From Magicicada septendecula (Eukaryota > Arthropoda > Insecta > Hemiptera > Cicadidae), in NCBI GenBank assembly GCA_034769895.1, contig CM068367.1:706522885-706586884 (forward strand): a stretch of DNA of 64,000 nucleotides, in the 5' to 3' direction. This document shows, piece after piece, positions 44,415 to 54,477 of the stretch (positions are counted from its first letter, which is position 1; the number at the start of each line of letters is the position of its first letter). The notes beneath the pieces were generated by a model that searched no databases, had not been told where the DNA came from, and saw nothing but the letters and a program-made list of their open reading frames with translations. Both the position numbers and the translations under genes were made by a program.

Positions 44415-46899
44415 TGTAATTAAACTCGTGTCGTCGTCTTACTGGTACCTCTGTAAAATGTAACAGTGTGTCTGAGTGTAACTTGTGTATGTGTGTCTTA
44501 CCAATTCGTCCTCACACGGTAATGTAACTCACGATGCTTGAGTCCGTAGCGAACGTACGGATAACCAGGTATCGTAGTCCCCGATCTGAGGTTCACTAGT
44601 AGTGTACAATTCCCGGGTGGCGCCAAATTGTTTATTTAAAACAATTAAAATTGTCTTCTTATCAGCGATTTACTCAAACGGTGTGAAGGATTCAATTCGT
44701 CCCGCTTTTTTTGGATTTGTATAATCGAGCTGGCAGTTACAGTATTCGCTGCTTGCGCGCTAGGTATCACGTCAGACATTCGCTGTAAATTATATTTTTA
44801 CAAATACACTTCCCTAATGAAAATAAAACACATTTTAACATACACAGTATTGATTTATTAGCGATTTGATATTACTGTTTCATAGACACAAGCTATAATT
44901 GATTTTTTATATAATTTTGCACCGGTTATTTCTTTATGAGACTTTTCTCCCTGGGTTTTACAATCGATTTTGAATGTAAGTAAACATACAGTATGGCGTT
45001 CTATCACGCAAGTCAACAAATATTTTCGTTCAACTTTTGTGGGATCTTTTGATCACGTTAAAAGGCTCAGATGCAATTACAATAATAAAAATACACAACC
45101 TTACAATGTTTCTACTTAAGTATTGTAACGTGTAATGATAAATGGTTTGTTGAAGTGTAGTACAAGTGGTTTAAAAGATCGTACATTAATACTAGGTTAG
45201 TTTTCTAATTTAACAAATTTTCAGTGTCTTAATATTCTTATTTAATCTTTGAAAGAGAATAAAATTGATTCAGTGGTATTCCAAAATATAGTGAGAAATA
45301 TTCAAAGTGCGTTATTTCGGAAGTTGAGATAATTTAATGGATACTTAACAGCGTTGTAGCATGTGATTACTCTGTTGGTTGGGAATGAAGGGATGTGGCT
45401 GCAATATAATTCATTTTTCATTTATTCGGGCTTCGGGCATCTTTTTCAAAGTTTTTTGATTTATTTATTCACTTCGTTTTGAAATAAATGTCTTCTCCAT
45501 CAGGTAATTGTGTTCAGTAGTCGTCAGACTCCTTCTCGTTCAATTTTGACAAGTTAATTTACTTTTAAAACATTTTAAATATGAAAATAGGTTGTTCTGG
45601 ATTCTGGCGTCTGTTTTCCTTGAGCATCACTTTCTGAGTAATCATATTCAACGGTAATTACCTCTTCAAACCGTCGTTTCCATGGTTACACCATTATTCT
45701 GATTGGGCGAGCTTGATATAAATCCATTGTTATCAAAATTTGAATTCTTTTCAAATCTTCCTATATCTTCTGACTTCCTTCCTTCTCTTATCTTCCTTCT
45801 TAGTTATTAACTATTAGCACTGTCATTTGTATTTTCTCACAAAGATTATTTTGGTATCCCACAATATTGGTTTTTTCATGTTTTCTAAGTTTACAATTAA
45901 TTTAATACTTACTAATTACATTTCTCTGTTTATATAATTCCTTATTTTAATATTTTGTTTTTAATAATATTTACCATTCATCCTTGGTTAATTAGTCACC
46001 TTCAATTTGTTAATTACTTGGCTATTTTCATACAATTAGTATTTGTTTATGTTTGACTGTTAGGCCTGTTTCAAGTCTAAGTAGCCATTACTGGTTTTTG
46101 ATTGTTTCATACACATTATATCTCATTTTGTCCTAGATTGTTATTTCGTTATTTATAATTAGGATTATTATCTATGGAGGTGTTTTAATTTAGTTTTTTT
46201 GTGATATTTTTCTATGTAACAACTGTGTTATTCAATATTTCTTGCTAATTATTTACTAACAGTTTTCTCTTTTATAACTCAAACATTGTTTTCTTTCCTT
46301 ATTTTAAGTACTCTGCCAATGTCAATAATATGGCTATTAATCTATATATTAATACGTGAAGAGAAAACTTTGTACCCCTTTTTAAGCACATTGCGCGCAC
46401 AGAGGAGTGTGAGATTTGGCATAGTTAAAGTTTATATGGAGAAGGAGTGCAGAAAGCTAAAATTTATATATAATGTGTTACAAATACATTAAATTAAATA
46501 AAATAAAACATTCATTTGCACTTGAAAATTCATTTAAACTTTTTCAAACAATGATAATTGTTAAAAATAAAATAATTTTGTTGCCAGGCAACAATAGTCT
46601 GTGGAGTGTATGTCAAGGCAAAAAAGCGTTTATTTTATATTTTGTATATTAGATATCTGTGTTTTATATATTAATGTGCAGTTGAAAGTGAACTACAGCT
46701 TGCTTAATATACACCTGTTGCAAAAGGAAAATTTTGTAGCAGCAATTTGAATGACTTACTCTCGCCTAATTATTATTGGTGGTTTCAAAAAAGTGAGTAC
46801 ATTTTATTATTTTTAAAATAAACCCCTGTCTAATCTTAGTTTCAGTAATTTCATTACATTTTTTTTTTTTACATTCAGATATTCGCACCTACTTCCATT

Positions 46900-48942
46900 A
46901 TGCCTCAACATAGAACATTGACGGGTCGGAGTGAGAGACAAAGAAGAAAGAATATATATTCGCGTGAAAGTCAAAATGATAATAGATCAAATGCATATTT
47001 AAATAGTGTAAATAGTATACAAAATGATGAAATTATTTTGAGGGATACATTTAAATGCGCACTGAATGTCATTCCAAGAAATTTTAATACTTTTGATTGT
47101 GGATTAATGCATTTACAATGCAGGTTTTGCAATGCAAAACATTTCGAATCTGAGGTCACTTTAGGTGAAAGGACTGCATTCACTTCATATTGTCATAAGG
47201 GTAAAGCAATATTACCGGCCTTAAGTCAAAATGAATACTTTAAATCATTGTATGATGGACTTACTTCAAATGAACCTTCAATAAAAAGAAAGTCAAAAAA
47301 TTATTTTGAAAACATTCGTAAATACAATTCATCATTTGCTATGGTTAGCTCAGAAGCTAAAATTTCGGATACAGTTACGCATGGAGTGTATCATTTTAAA
47401 ATACATGATGTTTTTTATCACAGATCAGGTCCAATGACTGCTGGATATGGTCGCTCACCATGTTATGCGCAATTATATTTTTATGATGTTGACACTGCTG
47501 TCAATTATAGATTACGTGAACACTATAATCAAACATGCAATAACAATATAATGCCCAAAATCTCTCTTGAATTGGAACGCATTAATCCTTTCGTTCGGTC
47601 ATTCATTGCAATGAAAGATCATTGTCAGAGAGTTGAAAATCAAAATAAAGAAATTTGTATGCTCATTAAAGTAAATCGTGATTTAGATCTACGCCATTAT
47701 AATGATGCAGTTCAAACTGATGTAGCAGTAATATTTAGTACAGTTGATGGTGAGCCACCCTTTGAACGAAATATGGTTTCGTTTTCAAAAGTTAATGGTA
47801 CCATTAAAAATATCTCCGTTTTTGATTCATCATTGGACCCTTTAGCGTATCCATTACTTTTTCCAAATGGTGATACTGGGTGGCATATCAATATTTCTCA
47901 TAATGTACCAACTACATCTAATTCAAGAGCGCCCAGAGATAAATTAACCATGCTTCAGTATGCAGCCTATCGACTTGCAATTAGAGAAGATTTTAGCATG
48001 TTGCACCATTTACAAAAATTATTTCTGCAGTGGATAGTTGATATGTATGTGAGAACAGAGGGCACAAGGTTACATTTCATTCGACAAAATCAAACAAGTC
48101 TTAGGTCTGAAGTTTACAACAATTTAACAGATTATTTAGAATTGAACCCCAAAGCCAATAATGTTGGCCGTAGAGTAATTTTACCATCTTCATTCAATGG
48201 ATCTCCAAGAAATATGTATGAGAATTATTTAGATGCAATGTCAATTGTACAACATTTCGGAAAGCCTTCTTTGTTTATTACAATGACTTGCAATCCAAGT
48301 TGGCCTGAAATAGTTAGCAATATTGGTGTAGGTGAGTCAGCTAATTTTCGACCTGATATTGTTGTGCATGTATTCAAGTCCAAACTGAAAGCATTAATTG
48401 AGGGCCTTACACTAAAAAAAATCTTCGGTAAAGTTGAAGCACTCATTTATACAATTGAGTTTCAAAAGAGAGGATTGCCTCATGCTCACATTTTACTCTC
48501 TTTAAATGAGCAAGATAAAATTGTTAACGCTACCGATATTGATAAAGTTGTATCTGCGGAGATTCCTAACATTCAAACACATCCTACATTACATGAATAT
48601 GTTGTAAAACACATGATGCAAGGTCCATGCAGTGTACTTAATCCAAATTCTGTATGTATGAGAGATGGAAAATGCACAAAAGATTATCCAAAACGATTTA
48701 ATGAATTTACAAGTGAATCATTAAATGGATATCCATTATACAGAAGGCGTGATAATGGTATTAATGCTGAAGTTCGCGGTAGTTGTCTCGACAATCGTTA
48801 TGTTGTACCATACAATCCGTATTTACTTGCCAAATTTAATTGCCATATAAATGTTGAAGTATGCACTACAGTTAAAAGTGTTAAATACATTTATAAATAC
48901 GTGTATAAAGGCTATGACAGTGCATCTGTTGAATTAGGTTAA
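46900..48942 (+). CDS. Helitron Rep/helicase protein, N-terminal and Rep part (truncated by a stop)
   Basis: The 680-codon open stretch begins MPQHRTLTGR. Residues 67-99 contain a C..HLQCRFCNAKHF...C zinc-finger-like region, followed by the Helitron N-terminal domain (DPLAYPLLFPNGDTGWH at 313-329). FITMTCNPSWPEI (459-471) and GLPHAHILL (525-533) form the HUH nuclease motif with H528 and H530. The Tyr region reads KYIYKYVYKG (662-671), supplying the candidate nucleophile tyrosines. A TAA at 48940-48942 ends the frame, but the reading continues in the same frame past it (IQIDEVKNFLNGRYVGSTEA), so this is a damaged first part of a longer protein. The ATG follows a possible 3' splice site. Confidence 0.92.
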   Translation: MPQHRTLTGRSERQRRKNIYSRESQNDNRSNAYLNSVNSIQNDEIILRDTFKCALNVIPRNFNTFDCGLMHLQCRFCNAKHFESEVTLGERTAFTSYCHKGKAILPALSQNEYFKSLYDGLTSNEPSIKRKSKNYFENIRKYNSSFAMVSSEAKISDTVTHGVYHFKIHDVFYHRSGPMTAGYGRSPCYAQLYFYDVDTAVNYRLREHYNQTCNNNIMPKISLELERINPFVRSFIAMKDHCQRVENQNKEICMLIKVNRDLDLRHYNDAVQTDVAVIFSTVDGEPPFERNMVSFSKVNGTIKNISVFDSSLDPLAYPLLFPNGDTGWHINISHNVPTTSNSRAPRDKLTMLQYAAYRLAIREDFSMLHHLQKLFLQWIVDMYVRTEGTRLHFIRQNQTSLRSEVYNNLTDYLELNPKANNVGRRVILPSSFNGSPRNMYENYLDAMSIVQHFGKPSLFITMTCNPSWPEIVSNIGVGESANFRPDIVVHVFKSKLKALIEGLTLKKIFGKVEALIYTIEFQKRGLPHAHILLSLNEQDKIVNATDIDKVVSAEIPNIQTHPTLHEYVVKHMMQGPCSVLNPNSVCMRDGKCTKDYPKRFNEFTSESLNGYPLYRRRDNGINAEVRGSCLDNRYVVPYNPYLLAKFNCHINVEVCTTVKSVKYIYKYVYKGYDSASVELG

Positions 48943-49957
48943 GAGAGAAATGAACCAGGTCAAGAAATACAAATTGATGAAGTTAAAAATTTTTTAAATG
49001 GCCGTTATGTCGGATCAACTGAAGCTGTATGGCGCATCTATGAATTACCAATGCATTTTCAATAACATGTCATCGTTAGACTTGACATTCATTTACCGCG
49101 TAGACAGAATTTTTACTTTCGAGAAGGGCAAGAACGTCAAGCAATTGAAAATGCAAGACAAACAAAATTATTAGCCTTTTTTGAATTGAATCGGTCAGAT
49201 CCATCAGCGCATGAATATAAGTATATTGAAATTCCTTTGCATTATGTGTGGGAAGATTCCTGAAAAAAATGGAAGAAGAGAAGGCGTGGAGGTGATAAAA
49301 TCATTACACGCATATATGTAGTATCACCAAAAGACATCGAACTTTTCCTTTCCATTTACGATTGCTTTTATTACATGTCTGTGGTCCAAAATCATTTGAG
49401 GATGTTAGAACATACAATGGAATTATACACACTTCTTTTGTTGAAGCGTGCCATGCTCGCGGCATTGCTTCAAATGATAATGAATGGTGCGAATGCTTAA
49501 ATGAAGCAAAAGAATTACATTCACCAAAACAAATGCGAAATTTATTTGGTTACATTTGTGCATTAAATGGCCAGCTAGTGCATTGGCATTATGGAATGAA
49601 TTTAAAGTATATCTTAGTGAAGATTTTTTGAGAGATTACAACGAAGAAGTATCCTTTAATACAGCTCTATTAGAAATTGAAGATATTTTGAATGTTCATA
49701 ATTTGTCATGTCAAGAACTTGGTTTACCAGTCCCCACGTATTCGCAGAGAACGGACGAAGCAAATGCTATTGATCCAATAGAACAAGAGTTTCTGTTTTC
49801 TGAGCATTATGAAACTGCAAATATTGAACAGCGTAATCTAATTGATCGTGTGATTCGTGAAGTTTTGCATCACGATACTGGATCTAATGTTTTTTGTTTA
49901 ACCGCTCATGCAGGTTGTGGAAAACATTCACACAAACAGCAATCATTCACAAATTAA
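48943..49957 (+). pseudogene. Helitron Rep/helicase, middle part, with stops and frameshifts
   Basis: In the frame of the Rep ORF the protein continues with IDEVKNFLNGRYVGSTEAVW, then stops at about 49063-49065 and 49261-49263. LLLHVCGPKSFEDVRTYNG (49362 onward) and NEWCECLNEA continue in another frame, and from about 49600 the reading shifts again (WNEFKVYLSEDFLRDYNEE). It runs into the Walker A region at 49957. All blocks are in the order expected between the Rep and helicase domains of Helitrons. The segments are parts of one gene, not separate genes. Confidence 0.85.
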
Positions 49958-51225
49958 ATTCGCTTAATCTTAGTTGCATTGCAACAGCGTTCAGTGGCAT
50001 AGCTTCAACTCTATTACTTGGAGGTAGAACTTTACACAATGTGTTTAAATTGCCTATACCCATTTTGGAAAATTCTGTAGCGAATATTACCGCAAATAGT
50101 AGCTATGGACGTTACATAAATTCATCATCATTGATAATTATTGATGAAATTTCTATGTGCTCACTGCAAGTGTTGAAAATCATAGATAGATTATTGCAGG
50201 ATCTATGCGATGAAAATGATAAACATAAACCATTTGGAAGGAAAATGATACTTCTGTGCGGTGATTTTTGGCAAATCTTACCAGTTGTCCCACATGGATC
50301 ATGTGCAACTTTAATTGAAAATTGTGTCATGAGTTGGTATAAATTTGTTTATTTTCATAAAGTAACATTTACTCAAAATATGAGAGCCTTACTAAGTGAA
50401 ATAGAATTTGTCGAATTCTTGAAAAAAATTGGTAATGATGAAGCCCCACAATTCCCTCAGTTTGGTGAAAATATTGAAATACCTCAGCAATTAATAGGAG
50501 ATGAAAATAATATTATTAATGAAGTGTATGGAAATATTTCCGAAAACATACTCTCAGATAACATATTGAAGTCAGTTATTTTAGCACCTAAAAATGATGA
50601 TTGTATTTTTATTAATACTGATATACTTAATCGAATACCAGGTGAACAGAAAACATATCATAGCTACGATAAAATAATTTGTGATGATGACAATGAAATC
50701 AATAACTATCCAGTAGAGTTTTTGAATTCTTTGACTATTAGTGGTTTGCCACCACATAAGTTAGTATTGAAAGTTAATTGCATCGTTTTACTGATCAGAA
50801 ACTTAAATACAAAGGAAGCATTAGTCAATGGAACAAGAATGCTCATCAAGTGTATGCATCGTAATGCTATTGATTGCGAAGTTTTAACTGGAACTGCACG
50901 CAATAAGAGAATTTTGATTCCACGTATAAATTTAACATATTCCGGTACTGTTTTACCATTTAACTTTCAGAGAACTCAATTTCCAATTATACCTGCATTT
51001 GCGATGACAATAAATAAGTCTCAAGGACAAACATTCAAAAAAATTGGAATTTTATTGAGGCAGCCAGTTTTTACACATGGTCAATTGTACGTCGCAGCAA
51101 GTAGAGTTCGATCATTCGATGGTTTGAGATTTTATATTTCCGAATATAATGGCCAAGGGCATTTAGCAAATGATGAAAGAGTTTTTACAAAAAACATCGT
51201 TTACACAAAGGTTCTGAATCATTAA
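49894..51225 (+). pseudogene. Helitron PIF1-type helicase domain
   Basis: Walker A is split by a one-base shift at about 49922-49925: one frame reads AHAGCGK and the next continues KTFTQTAIIHKLN. Downstream the frame is open to 51225. Motif II/Walker B is SLIIIDEISMCS, followed by ILLCGDFWQILPVVPHG (motif III), FAMTINKSQGQTFKKIGI (motif V) and YVAASRVRSFDGLRF (motif VI). The 5'-3' helicase would unwind DNA during rolling-circle transposition. The single frameshift in the ATP-binding loop makes this copy inactive, though most of the domain is well preserved. Confidence 0.9.
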
Positions 51226-52044
51226 ATTCACTTTCAAACTATTTTAAGTTCAACGGACAACATTTATTTTTTTAACCGCCCGGTTTTTTTGATTTAATGA
51301 AAAATATATGAAAAATACGAGGCACGTATTTTTTATTTCTTTTTTTATTTTGTATTAATTTTTTATTTAAATTTTATATAATTCGAAAACGATAGGCAAA
51401 ATAACTGTGTAGCCTTGGCGAAACCTGGTCAGTATGGCAATAAAAAAAACCCAAGGAAATGTCAAAAAACGCGTTATTGCTATTTAAATATGGCTTAGCC
51501 AAGCTAAACCTCATTTTTCCTATCTTTCATATTTTTCAAATAACTCGAAAATTAATGCATAAAAAAAAATTAAAAAATTATATAAGCTTTGTAGCAGATG
51601 ATCTTCAAACTGTTTTCGAATTTTGTACCTTACCAAAAATGAAATGTAATCCACTGGAATTGAAAACAATGTATCTTATACTTCTATGAATGTCAAGTCT
51701 CATTTTTATTAGCGTTCATTTGATTCAATAATAACATGAAAAAATTAAAACTGACAATGAATTATATCAAAAAATAAATACGAATACAAGCTGTAATTGT
51801 TTTTTTTTTCAACTGTTACTAACATTAAATTTTAAATTTCATAGGTATTGCAGGGAATTAAGGCAAACAACACACGCTAATGACGTATTTGTACACGCTC
51901 GCAGCTGACGTAATAGAACAAAATTCAAAAAAATTATATGCAATGATTATAGAAGTATACTCTTTGACAAAAGAACCTCAATAACGTTCAAACTTAAAAA
52001 TTTAATGAATTAAGGTCGAATTTCGACCACTGGGCGACCACTAG
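51226..52044 (+). other. Helitron 3' non-coding region and terminus
   Basis: AT-rich non-coding DNA without a recognisable gene. It ends in the palindrome GGTCGAATTTCGACC and the CTAG terminus. Confidence 0.85.
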
Positions 52045-53339
52045 TTACTATTTATTTATCATATAACATATAACATTTAGGTTTATATTTGGGATAATTA
52101 CCCAATCCATCTCCTATTCATAAACAATTGTTTATACAATTAATCAACACTTATTATTAATTTAATATGTGTGTACAATTCATTACTTCCTTTTTATTGT
52201 TCGGGTGATAACCAATCTCACCTCTATTGAACTTATTTAATTACTCTCCCCTTATAACATGGGTATTTACTTAAGGTTATTACATACTTATTTTCTAAAG
52301 CTCTTTGCTTTCCCTTCCATGTTAACATCATCTTATTACTTTTTCTTGTGAATCTCACCTTTAAATTCTACAATACATTCTTAAGTTCTATAACAATATG
52401 ATTTCATAATTATTACAGTTAATATCACTCTTTAGTGTTCATTATTACTGAATCAATGTTCTCAATGTACTTAGTGTTTCTTTTTGTATTATATCACTTT
52501 AGGATAATTCACTTTCACTAGTTTAACTTCCGTTTACTTCTCACTATTTTACTCTCTTTCTCTACACATATTATATATAATTATTAATATCATGTCTTTC
52601 TTTATTAACAACTTACATGTATTCCTAACTCTTTGGCTAGTGTATTTTTAGCTATTGTTTTTTATTACTGACTATTTACAATTGTCATTCAATCAATACT
52701 AACATTCATTAATTGTTTTGGTTCTTAACCGGTTTCATTTTCTTTATTATTTTGGATTACATTATTTCTCCCTTCTCTATTTTTTATTCCTTGTCTGGGG
52801 TTTCTTGATGTGTTTCATTTTGTTTTCTTCATCGTGGGTTTGTTCTCTCTTTGTTTTCATTTTTCTTCTCCTTCACTCGTCTAGTTTACTTTATTGTGTT
52901 TCTTAACTGGCCAATCTCTGGGGTTGGGTCAATGTCGTTTGTCTGTCAGTCTAGTAGTTGAGTTTCTTTATTAATCACTTTTGGTTTACTACTCTTTCTC
53001 CTTCTTTCTTTATTACATTTTATATATTTTTTACTCTCCACATTATTTATTTATTAAAATATAGTATTATTTAGCATTTTTTTATACATACTTATTGTTA
53101 TCACAACTGATCTGATTATTTCAATGTTATAATAGATATATATACGCGATAGAGCACTCTTACACACACATAACTACTCTACACATAGTGATATCAAGTC
53201 ATTATACTTAGTTGTGATTTCTTTAGTAAAATGTTTAAACAAGTAATATTTGGAAACATTTTGCTCAATCTGGATTTACTTGAAACTTCTCAGATGATGA
53301 AAATGTTTCCACAAATACTGAATACAGAAATTCAATTTT

Positions 53340-53463
53340 AATGAAGAAAGTTGTGTTAGTGGTTATAATCACAAACAGAATTATTACTGTTGCAGAGAAG
53401 CTTGAAAGCGCTAATCGGAATAATTTTGTTATAGTGGTGTGCAACAGTAATAATTCTGTTACA
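53340..53463. repeat. Short palindromic copy of the 22.9/25.5-kb terminal repeat
   Basis: AACAGAATTATTACTGTTGCA at about 53376-53396 and its exact reverse complement near 53442-53462 flank GAAGCTTGAAAGCGCTAATCGG. The 5' flank AATGAAGAAAGTTGTGTTAG is shared with 22935. It is a miniature, internally deleted relative of the inverted repeats around the DD82E transposase. Confidence 0.8.
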
Positions 53464-54155
53464 AATTTAATTGTCCAATTTAGTCTAAGTAAAGTCATAC
53501 CATGATTTTAAATTAATTGAATGTGAGAGTATAAGCGGTAGTTCTTTATCAGATTTTGCAGAATAAGCTTATATGTAAGAACAGGAACAATTGTTTAAAT
53601 CAATTTCAATCAAGATTACTTTCAAAATTGTTGAAGTCTGAATACCAGTCAACTAAGTAGATGGAATAAAGGGAATTGGAAAGAAAAAGAAGTTAAGGAA
53701 GCATGTAATCGCAGCATGCGATGTGACTGTCGGTATGTGATTTGTTGACTCTAAGATTGATGAAATATATGCTCATGTATCAGTTTACTGGAGAAGATAA
53801 AGAATGCAGAAGTTTATGTTCTATTAAGTTGAAAACTAAGAATTAGTATGGCTTCATCTGTTCTATCAGATTGGTTATAGATGTTTATAATAAGAAATAA
53901 CTGTCATTTTGAAGAGTAAAACGATATGAAAACTAAATAAAGAAGGAGCAGGATATGAATATTCAATGTAATATAAGGACATTGAAGGGAAGAAGCTTCA
54001 CCAAGTTTGAAGTTATCTGAACATGCGAATTAACTTATACACTTTTCAAGACAATGGAAACAATATTCTTCTACAGCTTTAGTTTGCTGATGAATGAAGC
54101 ATTATATTTTTAAGTAACATGTTCATTTTCAAGGGTACTTTTGACAGAAAACGTC
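53464..54155. other. No gene seen
   Basis: AT-rich sequence without recognisable coding domains or repeats. Confidence 0.45.
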
Positions 54156-54477
54156 TTAGGCCGCGTTTACACTATGTAACAAGTTATATAACTTCGTGTT
54201 ATATAACCGTGTTATTCAACTTGTTAGAAAGTGCAAAGAAAAAGTTATACAAGTTACATGTTACACGTGTTATTTAACTCGATTTCCGTGTTATATAACA
54301 AGTTACAGCTTTCCCATCCCGAGTCGGTAAAGATCAAAGAAAATTTGTAACTTCTAGTTATATGTAACTTGTTACAAAAATTTTACACATACGTTTAACA
54401 AGTTAAATAACATGCGCCCAGACCAGAGTAAGCATACTGAACTGACGTCTTTCACCTTGTCCTAGTCCGTGATAGTT

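Larger units (their letters stand above)
46341..52044 (+). mobile_element. Autonomous-type Helitron, 5.7 kb, precise ends, decayed coding
   Basis: The element begins TCTATATATTAATACGTGAA after an A and ends with a short hairpin (GGTCGAATTTCGACC at about 52013-52027), then ACTGGGCGACCACTAG before a T. That is the canonical Helitron structure: 5' TC, 3' hairpin about 12 nt before CTRR, insertion between A and T, and no target duplication. Removing it restores the host LTR (GGCTATTAA|TTACTATTT, compare GGCTATTACTTACTATT in the intact LTRs). It carries a Rep/PIF1-helicase gene now broken by three stops and about three frameshifts. Confidence 0.95.
44415..53132 (-). mobile_element. Solo LTR related to the gypsy-type element, split by a Helitron
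   Basis: 44415-46340 and 52045-53132 together are collinear with the 3.3-kb LTRs at 32314 and 39726: matching blocks include GGCGCCAAATTGTTTATTTA at 44618, TTTTGCACCG near 44930, AATCTTTGAAAGA near 45244, TATGGCTATTA at 46330 and CCTATTCATAAA near 52113. Divergence is much higher than between the two 32-43 kb LTRs. No interior gene region or second LTR is present, so it is a solo LTR of about 3.0 kb. Flanks are TA-rich on both sides. The orientation is inferred from the fossil PBS. Confidence 0.75.

Noticed and set aside
44415-53132. A complete third LTR retrotransposon around the Helitron
   Set aside because: The two halves flanking the Helitron are parts of one LTR; there is no second LTR, gag or pol.
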